NCBI RefSeq assembly: GCF_018294505.1
Contig: NC_057813.1
Coordinates: forward strand, 313,238,900 to 313,302,899
Direction: 5' to 3'
Length of the DNA stretch: 64,000 nt
From: Triticum aestivum
Taxonomy: Eukaryota; Streptophyta; Magnoliopsida; Poales; Poaceae
Positions within the stretch are counted from its first letter, which is position 1. The number at the start of each line of letters is the position of its first letter. Positions 45,549 to 57,593 of this stretch are shown here, in pieces. The notes under the pieces were generated by a model. The model was not told the DNA's origin. It made no database searches and saw only the letters and a program-made list of their open reading frames with translations. The translations under genes were made by a program, and so were the position numbers.

Positions 45549-45840
45549 ACAGTAGCACACTGACTTAGGCCGAATACAAGTGCCCAAAATTATTGGAAGA
45601 GAGCAAAGTGTACATACAAAATAATTAAAATTGAATTTCTTGTTTTTTTTAAACGGAGGAAAAAGATTTCCCTCATCCATAAATAAGAGGAGAATAGAGT
45701 TTGACAGTTTGCAAGAGACTCTACAAATAAACGGCATGGCAATTACTCTCAATACGCCCTAGTTTCTTAGCACCCGTTGTAACCCTTAGTAAATACGGTG
45801 GGACACTGATTTAGGTTGAATACAAGTGCCCAAAATATTT
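45549..45840 (-). repeat. 47-bp direct repeats around a LINE-like 3' tail
   Basis: The phrase acttaggccgaatacaagtg with cccaaaat occurs at about 45560 and again (atttaggttgaatacaagtg) at about 45804. Between them is a poly-T run (45644-45651) followed by aaacggaggaaaaagatttc, which on the minus strand is a short hairpin followed by poly-A, like the 3' end of plant L1-type LINEs. Confidence 0.45.
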
Positions 45841-45847
45841 AAAATTG

Positions 45848-45889
45848 GAGGATGGTGCAGCCCACCTTTCCGATATTTTGACAATGTGT
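45848..45889 (+). promoter_or_regulatory. Promoter-like module, copy D, left part
   Basis: Ggatggtgcagcccacctttcc and gatattttgacaatgtgt match the gcagcccac...aatttgacacgtgt part of copies A and B. The module is interrupted by the solo LTR and resumes at 49867. Confidence 0.6.
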
Positions 45890-48800
45890 TGTAACATCCC
45901 AAAATTCTAAATTTTGGAATGTCATAATAAATAAATAGATTTGATTGATTGATTGTTTGTTGTGTGATTGATTGAGTGAAATTGAGTGGAATTTGAAACT
46001 TTTTTGAAAGTTGAATGAGAGGGAATGAAATGACTTTCCTCGACTTTCACTTTGCCTTTTGATATCCATGAATTCAAATTCAATTCAAATACAAAACCGT
46101 AGAGAGAAGATGATATGACTTCTTCCATTTAAATAAATGAAAAGGGTTTTGAAAAGATTTGAATTCCGTTTGGAAATATTTCAAATTCAGAAACTTTATG
46201 CAACTCAATGATTTTCATGAGGGAAGATAAAATGACTTCTTCAGATTATATGAAATATGAGTTGGAAGTTAAAAAGAATCAAATTGAAAGTCATTTGGAA
46301 TTATTTTGAAACCCCCTTTCAATTTGGAGTTATTTGGGTTTTTATTCAAATTATTTTCCCCAAAAATATAATATATTGAAATTAAGGGTAAAATGACTCC
46401 CTTCCATGGAAAATTAGGAGAAAATAAATTTGAAATCATTTTGGTATTTAAAAAAATGATTTTTGTTGGGTTTTAATGCAACAGCAGCATTGTTTGACTT
46501 TTGTCAATTTTTGTGTATTTTATTTCGCCATGAAAATATGTTCATGTTTTAGGAAATCGTTTTCTGAATTTTTTGATATATAATATGCCTGTATAAATTT
46601 TGTTTATGTTTTTTTCCTCGCTGTTTTTTCAAAAAAAAACGAAGCCTGCCAGGCCAGCCGGCCAGCAGGCCCAGGCTCGCACGGGAGCTACCCTAGCGAG
46701 CGCTCCCAACTCCCAGGAGCCGCCGCCACCTCCCTCGCTCGCCCAAAATCTCTCTCTCTCGCGCGCGCGCGCGTTGACTTCTCTACATCTCTGGCACCTA
46801 GACCCCACCCTTTTCTTTCTTCTTCTCCACGTACGCGTACACAACAAACTCCTACGTGTATCGCTCCTGACGCCGATGCCGCGCCCGATCTTCACGGAAC
46901 CCTACCCTGAGTCCACCCCTTCCCCCAGCCTCATGTCCTATAAATACCCGAGGTCGTCCTCTCCCATTTCCCTTTGAAAACCCACGCCCAAGACCACCTC
47001 TAGACGACGCCCGCTTTGTTTCAATCTAGGCCGGCCAAGCAGAGTTCATCGCTCGACTCCGACCGCCGGCGAGCTTTCCGGGACCCCTCCTTCCATACTC
47101 TACTTCCCCTCGGGATTGTGCATCTATTTGACATAACCACGCCGCCCAGGGAACACCGGAACCTCGTCCTCAACCTCGTCCGCCGTCGCCGGAGCTCCCG
47201 GTTCACAGGAGCTTCTCGAGTCGCCCGCTCGCCCTGGACATCCCCAACCTCCACCTTCAACAAAAATCGAACCCCCTCGCCTTGCTGCACTGTCTAGACA
47301 TCACCTCCGCCCCTGAAGATCAACGGAACCCCGCCTCCGGCCGCGCCCCTCTTCCGTGCTTACGCACTGGTTGTGTGTAAGTCATGTACATGTTAGCTCC
47401 TTTGTTCTTTTTAATTATTCAAAGCGTTAAGTGCTAGATCGGTTTTAGTAGATCGGTTCTTTAGATCGGTTGGGTTGGTTTAGTACACGCTTTATTATGG
47501 TTTAGATCGAACCGGTTTGCTGGTTTTCTATTTTAAACGTACGTGCACATTTCTGTAGAGTTCCGGCCGAGCGACGGTTAGTTACACATCGCTCAGCTCC
47601 TAGCCCAATAGACTTTCCCGTTTTTTTTCCGTTTCTGAAAAAAAAAACAGGAAAGTTTCAATCTTAGATATTCTATATCTTTTATTTTATAGATCCAAGT
47701 TGAATGATTCTTTTTGCATTATGTCACAAATTTGTTGAAGTTTCTATTTATACAATTGGATTTCAAGTTCGACTAATTTAAATTTGAATTTGATGGAATA
47801 TGTTCAAATTAGTATTTTCGCCATAACTTGAGTTTAAAAATAGGTTTTTAATTAATTCTTTTTGCTCCTGCTCACTAGGATCTTTGTTTATCCAGTAGTA
47901 TTTTGTATTTTACTTTTAGGTTAATTTAAATTAAGTTTTTAGCAAAACAGTATAGTTTTAGTTATAGTTCTATTTTAGCCTTTTCTTTATTGTTTTTCTT
48001 AGTTTTAAATTATTATTATTTTGTCACTCTTGAGAAATTTATCTTAGTTTCTGTTAGTCAACATAAGAAAATTTTGTTTTTATTTTAAAATTTTATTTAT
48101 TTAGTTTTGTATGAAAACTTGTAGAGGTCGTAGTTAGTATTTCATAAAAGCTTTTTATTTGTTTCTTTTTGCAAATAATTTTTTTATGAAAAATACTTTA
48201 TGTTAACTTAGTTGTTTTACCTTTTTATTTTCTGTTAATTTATTAGTTTAGTGTTTTAATTGTTGTTAAGTTTTTACTTAGGGCAAAACTATATTAGATT
48301 TTTGTAGCAAAGTCATAGATCTTCGTTAGTAGTTTTTCTTTCTATTTTTATTTGAAGCTTCCTTGGAATTCATTTGAGTTTTGTTATTGAGTTTTCTTTG
48401 TTGTTTTAATTGTTATTTTGAGTGCTAGAAGTTGCTTGCTAGAATGAGCGCTTATGTGAATGCTATGTTTGACTTGTATAGATTTTCTTCGGAGAGTGAC
48501 GAATAGTTCTATCAAGTTTTGTGAGAGCGTTATTATCTTCATCAAGTAATACCAGGCAAGTTCACTTTGACCATATTTTCATACCTATGTTTTTTATTTG
48601 CATCTAGTGCCATCTTCGCAACAATCCCTCCAGTAGTGATATTGAATCCTTGTAGTTGAGTAGTATGCATGAGGTAGGAACCCATCACCCTGTTACCAAG
48701 CCCGAGACGTTTGGTATTTTAATGCTACGCTATAGTAGACGGGGTTGGTATGAGAGATTCGGGAGTGGTGTGAGAATGGAGGACTCTACGCCAATGACAA

Positions 48801-49866
48801 CAACTTCATGATGGCATCGACAAGGACCGCATCTTCATGACCTCAAGATTTTGAGACTCAAGACAAGAATTCAATACACACTACTGGGTGAAGGACGGTT
48901 GACGGACACCCTGGAGAAAGGAGTGGATGGCCGGGATGCATGGAGAAGTGCCATGACATCTTGCGGAAAGCTTCACCCAGACTCAAAGAGACAGAAGAAT
49001 ACTTCATGCACGGAAGCTTACCTGTGCAACCGCAAGTCACCATGGGCTCTGGCTTGGTTGACCTTAGTTGTGACTCTGGCTGGGACGGAGCTAGCAGATG
49101 TAGAACTACGGTAGGATCGGATGAGCACCGGATAGTGGTCAGAGGAACTCTCCGGAAGACCATGTTTCGGTCGTCTTGTTCTCAAACACCCTGAAGTGCG
49201 AGAACGTAAAGAGAGGGATCGAATCTTGCAGGTAAAGTGTACAAACCTCTGCAGAGGGTTAAAACCTAATCGATTAGCCGTGTCCCCGGTTACGGACAAT
49301 TTGAGCCTCTAGACTTGGATCTATCTCGGAACTCTCAACACCGGATTGATAACTTAATTGTGGGCAACTTATGATGATTTGGGCTATGAGACATCGGTTG
49401 GCGGAACCATGTCATGATAGAAAACTCCATAGTACAGACTCCAGTTATTCCTTTGATGTAGGGAAAATAAAACCAGCTTTTACGCAAAACAAAACTTAGA
49501 CAGAGAGTCACAAAGCCATATTGCATATAGAGTAGTTTTACATTTGCTTTCTCTAATTGTGATCTTGCCGATACATTCAATGTACTGACCTACACGGCTA
49601 CAATGTATCATGTTGCAGGATTTTATACGACGAGTGAGTTTGTTGATTGGGTTACGGTCTACACTCAACCCGTCGATGCCGTTGATGGGACTCCACACCC
49701 GATTGTTTGTTTCCGCTGAGACTTATGAGGTATATATCAGTTTTACGTTATTTATACATGTGATTGCACTTTGATATATACATTTATGTATTGTGTGTGC
49801 CAGCATAATGATCCAGGGATGGCACAGATACACAGAGACTTGACCGTATGAGGTCGGGTGGCTACA
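45890..49866 (+). mobile_element. Solo LTR (3,977 bp) with 5-bp target duplication
   Basis: It starts TGTAACATCCCAAAATTC and ends GGTCGGGTGGCTACA. The five bases on each side are tgtgt (45885-45889 and 49867-49871), a perfect target-site duplication. There is no second LTR, PBS or coding interior, so I read it as a solo LTR left by recombination between two LTRs. Inside are a TATA box (tataaata, 46939-46946), a C/G-rich leader (46660-47350) with a (CG)n run, and a long T-rich part (47600-48450). Removing it restores a continuous match to modules A and B. Confidence 0.9.
46939..46946 (+). promoter_or_regulatory. TATA box of the solo LTR
   Basis: Tcctataaatacccgagg lies upstream of a C/G-rich leader, as in active LTR promoters. 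Transcription from it would run towards 49866 and beyond. Confidence 0.6.
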
Positions 49867-50531
49867 TGTGTGGTTCATTTGTTGCTTCGGAGGGTCGTGT
49901 ACCACACGTGAACGATAATAAGTGCAACCGGGAGATGTGGAGCGTTAATTTTGAGTTGACTCCTTGGAGCGTTAAATTTTCTTCACGTAGTAGTATTAGC
50001 TTTGCCCTACTAGTAGTATTTTTCTTCACTAGTAGTACGTTAAATAAAGAGATCCGTTTCATGCACAATTTAAAACAATTTTTATGGAGAGAAAAAAAAA
50101 CCACTCCAAGTATATACGCTGCAGCCTCAACACTTGTTTTCTAGGGTTTGATCTCTTCACACTCTCTCTCCACTATATAAATACATGTTGGAGCCTCAAC
50201 GCTTGTAGTTGCTCTGTACACACTCTCTCACCCTATGCAGAACTAAACAAGACTATGTTGGCCTCTCCTCTCTTTCTCTCCCCTCACTGCTGGTCAAAGA
50301 GCCGGCAGGATCCCGTCCGTCGGGGAAGGCAAGGAGGCTTAACGCTGTTGGCGTCGGCAAGGGAGGGAATCCACTGCCAGCGTCGTTGCTCCCTTTCACC
50401 CAGCAGCGGCATGGGAGCCTCCGACCCCTTCTTCCTCACTTGCGTACATAGTGTAGGAAGATCGGCCTCAGGCCACCCACCGAGCCACACCCCGAGAACC
50501 TTAAGGTATAATTTTCCTAATCCACATGCAT
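49867..50531 (+). promoter_or_regulatory. Promoter-like module, copy D, right part with TATA box and leader
   Basis: It continues with gagggtcgtgtaccacacgtgaac (matches A and B), then ttatggagagaaaaaaaaac, agtatatac, ttcacactctctctcc, tatataaata (50174-50183) and an open frame from 50255 (atgttggcctctcc) that ends near 50505 at aaccttaag|gtataa, a possible exon end and intron donor. No protein domain is recognised. It is cut at 50532 by a CACTA terminus. Confidence 0.5.
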
Positions 50532-50768
50532 CATTACAAAAAAAATACACATCCGTGATGATACATGTGTGTCACAGTAGGTCAAGTTTTTTGCCATGCA
50601 TGTACATCCATGACGATTTTATGACAGAATCAAGATAGTCGTACTTGTGCTGTCGTAGAAGTGTTCCATGACATTACCAAAATTATCATCACAGAAGTGT
50701 CCACTTCCATGACGATAAATCGCGCGTCATAGAAGTGCTTTCGTCAAGGGTGACCGACACGTGGCATC
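50532..50768 (+). mobile_element. CACTA terminal fragment
   Basis: It begins cattacaaaaaaaat, close to the CACTACAAAAAAA terminus of a common Triticeae CACTA group, and has the subterminal words catccatgacgat and cgtcatagaagtgctttcgt. The Copia element inserted at 50769 interrupts it. Confidence 0.55.
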
Positions 50769-52505
50769 TGTTGGGAAACTTAGCATGCAATTTCAAAAAA
50801 AAAACTATGCTCATGCAAGATCTATCTAGGAGATGCATAGCAATAAGAGGGGAAGAGTGTGCCCACGTACCCTCGTAGACCGAAAGCGGAAGCGTTTTCT
50901 TAATGTGGTTGATGTAGTCGAACGTCTTCTCGTTCTGACCGATCGAGTACTGAATGTACGACACCTCCGAGTTCTGCACACGTTCAGCATGATGACGTCC
51001 CTCGAGCTCTTGATCCAGCAAAGGGTCAAAGGAGTAGATGAGTTCCATCAGCACGACGGCGTGGTGATGGTGATGGTGATGTGATCCGCGTAGGGCTTCG
51101 CCTAAGCACCGCGAGAAAATGATCGGAGGCGTAAACTGTGGAGGGGGGTGCTGCACACAGCTTAGAGCAATTGGTGTGTCTTCTAGCCCCCCCCCCCACA
51201 TATAAATGAGGGAGGGAGAGGAGGCTGGCCCTAGGCGTGCCCCAAGTGGGAGGAGTCCCACTTGAGCCCCTAGTAGGATTCGGCCCCCCTTCCTTTTACC
51301 GGAGGGGGAAAAGGGAAAGGAGGGGGAGTAGGAGAAGGAAAGGGGGCGTCGTCCCCACCCCTTGTCCAATTCGGACTCCTCCCTAGTGGGGACACACCAG
51401 CCCCTTGTGGGCTGGTTAGACTCCCTCCTATGGCCCATATGGCCCATATCTTTCCCCGGGGGGTTCCGGTAACCCCTCCGGTACTCCGGTATGTACCAGA
51501 TACATTCCGGAACACTTCCGGTGTCCGAATACCATCGTCCAATATATCAATCTTTATATCTCGACCATTTAGAGACACCTCGTCATGTCCGTGATCTCAT
51601 CCGGGACTCCGAACAACCTTTGGTCACCAAACCACATAACTCATATAATACATATCGTCATCGAACGTAAAGCGTGCAGACCCTACGAGTTCGAGAACTA
51701 TGTAGACATGATCGAGACACCTCTCTGGTCAATAACCAATAGCGGAACTTGGATGCTCATATTGGTTCCCACATATTCTAGAAGATCTTTATCGGTCGAA
51801 CTGCCATGTCAACATACGTTATTCCCTTTGTCATCGGTATGTTACTTGCCCGAGATTCGATCATCGGCATCTTCATACCTAGTTCAATCTCATTACCGGC
51901 AGGTCTCTTTACTCGTTCTGTAATGCTTCATCCCGTAACTAACTCATTAGTCACATTGCTTGCAAGGCTTCATATGATGTGCATTACCGAGAGGGCCTAG
52001 AGATACCTCTCCAATACTCGGAGTGACAAAACCCTAACCTCGATCTATGCCAACCCAACAAACACCTTCGGAGATACCTGTAGAGCATATTTATAATCAC
52101 CCAGTTACATTGTTACGTTTTATAGCACAGAAGGCATTCCTCTGGTGTCCGGGAGTTGCATAATCTCATAGTCGGAGGAATATATATTTGACATGAAGAA
52201 AGTAGTAGCAATAAAACAGAACGATCATTATGCTAAGCTAATGGATGCGTCTCTTCCATCACATCATTCTCCTAATGATGTGATACCATTCATCAACACA
52301 TGTCCATGGCTAGGAAACTTAACCATCTTTGATCAACAAGCTAGTCAAGTAGAGGCATACTAGGGACACTGTGTTTTGTCTATGTATTCACACATGTATC
52401 AAGTTTCCAGTTAATACAATTCTAGCATGAATAATAAATATTTATCATGAATAAGGAAATATAAAATAAAAACTTTATTATTGCCTCTAGGGCATATTTC
52501 TTTCA
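50769..52505 (-). repeat. Angela-type 3' LTR (1,737 bp)
   Basis: It runs from tgttgggaaact to the CA of ttctttca. On the minus strand it starts with gaaatatgccctagaggcaa, the usual start of this group. A (GGTGAT)n run near 51060-51085 makes a false poly-His frame. Confidence 0.92.
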
Positions 52506-52517
52506 GTCTCCCACTTG
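52506..52517 (-). other. Polypurine tract of the Angela-type element
   Basis: The minus strand reads caagtgggagac next to the LTR, the standard polypurine tract of the group. Confidence 0.85.
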
Positions 52518-52605
52518 CACTAGAGGAAATAATCTAGATTACATTGTAATGAATCTAACACCCATGGAATCTTGGTGTTGATCATGTTTTGCTGGTGGAA
52601 GAGGC

Positions 52606-53000
52606 TTAGTCAATGGGTCTGCCACATTCAGATCTGTATGTATTTTGTAAATCTCTATGTCTCCCTCCTAGACCAAATCTTGGATGGAGTTGAAGCATCT
52701 CTTGATGTGTTTGGTCTTTTTTTGAAATCCGGATTCCTTCATTTGCTGCTTCCGAAGCAGCTATGTACTCCCCTTCACACGTAGATCCCGCCATGATGCT
52801 CGGCTTGGAACAGCACAAACTGACAGCTCCACCATTCAATAAAAATATGTATCTGGATTGTGAGTTAGAGTCATCCGGATCAATGTCAAAGCTAGCGTCG
52901 ACGTAACCACTTACGACAAGCTCTTTGTCACCTCCATAAACGAGAAACATATCCCTAGTCCTTTCAGGTACTTCAGGATGTTCTTGACCGCCGTCTAGTG
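52606..53000 (-). pseudogene. Angela-type RNase H (broken)
   Basis: The frame carries LVVSGYVDASFDIDPDD and GEYIAASEAANE, then leaves the family pattern after ISKKDQTHQEML, which marks a frameshift. The C-terminal third that usually holds further catalytic residues is not readable in this frame. Confidence 0.85.
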
Positions 53001-54026
53001 ATCCACTCCTGGATTACTTTGGTACCTCCCTGCTAAACTTATAGCAAAGCACACATTATGTCCGGTACACAGCATAGCATACATGATAGAACCTATGGCT
53101 GAGGCATAGGGAATGCCTTTCATTTTCTCTCTACCTTCTGCAGTGGTCGGGCATTGAGTCTGACTCAACTTCACACCTTGTAACACAGGCAAGAACCCTT
53201 TCTTTGACTGATCCATTTTGAAATTCTTCAAAACTTTATCAAGGTATGTGCTTTGTGAAAGTCCTATCAAGCGTCTTGATCTATCTCTATAGATCTTTAT
53301 GCCCAATATATAGGCAGCTTCACCGAGGTTTTTCATTGAAAAACTTTTATTCAAGTTTCCTTTTATGCTATCCAGAAATTCTACATCATTTCCAACCAAA
53401 AATATGTCATCCACATATAATATTAGAAACGCAATAGAGCTCCCACTCACTTTCTTGTAAATACAGGCTTCTCCAAAAGTCTGTATAGAACCATATGCTT
53501 TGATCACCTCATCAAAGCGTATATTCCAACTCCGAGATGCTTGCACCAGTCCATAAATGGATCGCTGGAGCTTGCACACTTTGTTAGCACCTTTAGGATC
53601 GACAAAACATTCTGGTTGCATCATATACAACTCTTCTGTAAGAAATCCATTAAGGAATGTAGTTTTGACATCCATTTGCCAGATTTCATAATCATAATAT
53701 GCGGCAATTGCTAACATTATTCGGACAGACTTAAGCATCACTACGGGTGAGAAAGTCTCATCTTAGTCAACTCCTTGAACTTGTCGAAAACCTTTTGCAA
53801 CAAGTCGAGCTTTATAGACAGTAACATTACCATCAGTGTTGGTCTTCTTCTTGAAGATCCATTTATTCTCTATGGGTCGACGATCATCGGGCAAATCCAC
53901 CAAAGTCCACACTTTGTTCCCATACATGGATCCTATCTCAGATTTCATGGCCTTAAGACATTTATCGGAATCTGGGCTCATCATAGTTTCTTCATAGTTC
54001 ATAGGTTCGTCATGGTCAAGTAACAT
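52995..54026 (-). pseudogene. Angela-type reverse transcriptase (broken)
   Basis: The 248-codon frame at 52995-53741 covers the RT core: WQMDVKTTFLNGFLTEELYM, SIYGLVQASRSWNIRFDE and the catalytic LYVDDIFLVGND (Y109-V-D-D112). The upstream frame (53763-54026) has WTLVDLPDDRRPIENKWIFK and ARLVAKGFRQ. A stop lies between the two frames near 53762. The YVDD box is intact, unlike that of the Copia element at 393. Confidence 0.88.
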
Positions 54027-55236
54027 GACTTCCAGAACGGGATTACCGCACCACTCTGGTGCGGATCATGCTTTGGTTGACCTACGAGGTTTTGTAACAA
54101 CTTGATCTGAAGTTTCATGATCATATCATTAACTTCCTCTCCAGTTGGTGTAGGCATCACGATAACAGATTTCTCGGATGAGCTACTTTCCAAAGTCAGA
54201 GAAGGTACATTTACCTCATCAAGTTCTACTTTCCTCCCACTCACTTCTTTCGAGAGAAACTCCTTCTCTAGAAAGGTTCCATTTTTGGCAACAAAGATCT
54301 TGCCTTCGGATCTGTGGTAGAAGGTGTACCTAATTGTTTCCTTAGGGTATCCTATGAAGACGCACTTCTCCGATTTGGGTTCGAGCTTATCAAGTTGAAG
54401 CCTTTTGACATAAGCATCGCATCCCCAAACTTTAAGAAATAACAACTCAGGTTTATTGCCAAACCACAGTTCATACAGTGTTGTCTCAATGGATTTTGAC
54501 AGTGCCCTGTTTAACGTGAATGCAGCTGTCTCTACTGCATAACCCCAAAACGATAATGGTAAATCGGTAAGAGACATCATAGATTGCTCTATATCTAATA
54601 AAGTGTGGTTACGACATTCGAACACACCATTATGCTGTGATGTTCCAGGTGGTCTGAGCTTGAAACTATTCCACATTGTTTTAAATGAAGGCCAAACTCG
54701 CAACTCAAATATTCACCTCCATGATCAGATCGTAGAAAATTCATTTTCTTATTACGATGATTCTCCACTTCACTCTGAAATTCTTTGAACTTTTCAAATG
54801 TTTCAGACTTGTGTTTCATTAAGTAGATATACCCATATGTGCTCAAATCATCTGTGAAGGTCAGAAAATAACGATACCCGCCACGAGCCTCAACACTCAT
54901 TGGACCGCATGCATCGGTATGTATTATTTCCAATAAGTCATTAGCTCGTTCCATTGTTCCGGAGAATGGAGTTTTAGTCATCTTGCCCATAAGGCATGGT
55001 TCACAAGTATCAAATGATTCATAATCAAGTGATTCCAAAATTCCATCTGCATGGAGTTTCTTCATGTGCTTTACACCGATATTACCCAAACGGCAGTGCC
55101 ACAAATAAGTTGCACTATCATTATCAACTTTGCATCTTTTGGCATCAATATTATGAATATGTGTATCACCACGATCGAGATTTAACAGAAATAGACCACT
55201 CTTCAAGGGTTCATGACCATAACAGATATTACTCAT
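53999..55236 (-). pseudogene. Angela-type integrase (broken)
   Basis: The 54595-55236 frame has the zinc region (LWHCRLGNIGVKHMKKLH and CEPCLMGKMTKTPF), the first catalytic Asp block (EIIHTDACGPM) and the second (FLRSDHGGEY). It then frameshifts into 53999-54703 with SQHNGVFECRNHTLLDIEQS (Glu block) and FLKVWGCDAYVKRL. The D, D, E order is kept but the protein is split. Confidence 0.88.
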
Positions 55237-56475
55237 ATAAATAGAACAACCATTATTCTCCGATTTAAATGAATAACCGTCTCACACTAAACAAGATCCA
55301 GATATAATGTTCATGCTCAACGCTAGCACCAAATAACAATTATGTAGGTCTAAAACTAATCCCGAAGGTAGATGTAGAGGTAGCGTGCCGACGGCGATCA
55401 CATTGACCTTGGAACCATTCCTGACGTGCATCGTCACCTCGTCCTTAGCCAATCTTCATTTAATCTGTAGTCCCTGTTTCATGTTACAAATATGAGCAAC
55501 TGAACCGGTAGCAAATACCTAGGCACTACTACGAGAATTAGTAAGGTACACATCAATAACATGTATATCAAATATACCTTTGTTCACTTTGCCATCCTTC
55601 TTATCCGCCAAATACTTGGGGCAGTTCCGCTTCCAGTGACGAGTCCCTTTGCAGTAGAAGTACTCAGTTTCAAGCTTGGGTCCAGCCTTGGGTTTCTTCC
55701 CAGGAGTGACAACTTGCTTGCCATTCTTTTTGAAGTTCCCCTTCTTACCCTTGCCCTTCTTCTTGAAACTAGTGGTCTTGTTAACCATCAACCCTTGATG
55801 CTCCTTCTTGATTTCTACCTTCGCATCCTTTAGCATTGCGAAGAGCTCGGGAATAGTCTTTTCCATCCCTTGCATATTGTAGTTCATCACGAAGCCTTTG
55901 TAGCTTGGTGGCAGTGATTGAAGAACTCTGTCAATGACACAATCGTATGGAACATTAACTCCCAGCTGAGTCAAGTGATTATGGTACCCAAACATTCTAA
56001 GTATGTGCTCACTAACAGAACTGTTCTTCTCCATCTTGCAGCTATAGAACTTGTTGGAGACTTCATATCTCTCAACTCGGGCATTTGCTTGAAATATTAA
56101 CTTCAACTCCTAGAACATCTCATATGGTCCATGATGTTCAAAACGTCTTTGAAGTCCTGATTCTAAGCCGTAAAGCATGGCACATTGAACTAATGAGTAG
56201 TCATCAGATCGAGCATGCCAGACGTTCATAACGTCAGCTTCTGCTCCTGCAGCAGGCCTTTCACCCATCGGTGCATCAAGGACATAATTCTTCTGTGCAG
56301 CAATGAGGATAATCCTCAAGTTACATACCCAATCCGTGTAGTTGCTACCATCATCTTCCAACTTAGCTTTCTCTAGGAACGCATTAAATTCAAGGGAATG
56401 GTAGCACGGGCCATTGATCCACAACATAGACATGCAAAAACTATCAAGACTAAGTTCATGATAAATTAAGTTCAA
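55237..56475 (-). pseudogene. Angela-type gag and protease (broken)
   Basis: Gag starts in the frame at 56110-56475 (DDGSNYTDWVCNLRIIL), has a stop near 56110, and continues at 55519-56106 (KNSSVSEHILRMFGYHNHL, PPSYKGFVMNYNMQG, then a Lys/Gly-rich stretch). The zinc knuckle reads YFYCKGTRHWKRNCP, where the first of the four metal ligands is Tyr instead of Cys. After a stop the protease motif reads VFATGSVAHICN, with Ala at the catalytic Asp position. Both changes would inactivate the protein. Confidence 0.85.
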
Positions 56476-57579
56476 TTAATCATATTACTTAAGAACTCCC
56501 ACGTAGATAGACATCCCTCAAGTCATATAAATGATACATGATCCAAATCAACTAAACCATGTCCGGTCATCACGTAAGATAGAGTAGTAATCAATGGTGA
56601 ACATCTCTATGTTGATCATATCCACTATATGATTCACGTTCGACCTTTCGGTCTCCAGTGTTCCGAGGCCATGTCTGTACTTGCTAGGCTCGTCCAGTTT
56701 AACCCAAGTATTCCTCATGTGCAAAACTGGCTTGCACCAGTTGTATTTTAATGTAGGGCTTATCACACACGATCATCATGTGGTGTCTCAGCACGAAGAA
56801 CTTTTGCAATGGTGCATACTCGGGGAGAACACTTATACCTTGAAATTTAGTTAAGGGATCATCTTATAATGCTACTGCCGTACTAAGCAAAATAAGATGC
56901 AAAAAGATAAACATCACATGCAATCAAAATATGTGACATGATATGGCCATCATCAGCTTGTGCTTTTGATCTCCATAACCAAAGCAATGGCACGATCTCT
57001 ATCGTCACCGGCTTGACACCTTGATCTCCATCGTAGCGTCATGGTCGTCTTGCCAACTATTGCTTCTATGACTATTGCAACCGCTTAGTGAAAAAGTAAA
57101 GCAATTACATGGCGTTTGCATTTCATACAATAAAGCGACAACCATAAGGCTCCTACCAGTTGCCGATAACTTTTACAAAACATGATCATCTCATACAATA
57201 ACATATATCACATCATGTCTTGACCATATCACATCACAACATGCCCTGCAAAAACAAGTAGACGTCCTCTACTTTGTTGTTGCAAGTTTTACGTGGCTGC
57301 TACGGGCTTCTAGCAAGAACCATTCTTACCTATGACACAAAACCACAACGGTGATTTATCAAGTTTGCTGTTTTAACCTTCACAAGGACCGGCCGCAGTC
57401 AAATTCGATTCCACTAAAGTTGGAGCCGGTCTCATGAACGTGGTCATGTAAGGTTGGTCCGGGCTGCTTCATCCAACAATACCGCCGAATCAAAATAAGA
57501 CAATGGTGGTAAGCAGTATGATGATCACTGCCCATAACTCTTTGTGTTCTACTCGTGCATATAATCTACACATAGACCT
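56476..57579 (-). other. Angela-type leader region
   Basis: This is the untranslated leader between the PBS and gag, about 1.1 kb, normal for the group. No coding sequence. Confidence 0.7.
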
Positions 57580-57593
57580 AGCTCTGATACCAC
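57580..57593 (-). other. Primer-binding site of the Angela-type element
   Basis: The plus strand reads agctctgataccac directly before the LTR, the reverse complement of GTGGTATCAGAGCT (initiator tRNA-Met type). Confidence 0.9.

Noticed and set aside
46600..47297. Frames of 93-125 codons that could look like a gene start
   Set aside because: They are in the GC-rich leader of the solo LTR, after its TATA box, and have no domain.
50689..51447. 252-codon minus-strand frame with a poly-His run
   Set aside because: It lies inside the Angela-type LTR; the His run comes from a (GGTGAT)n microsatellite.
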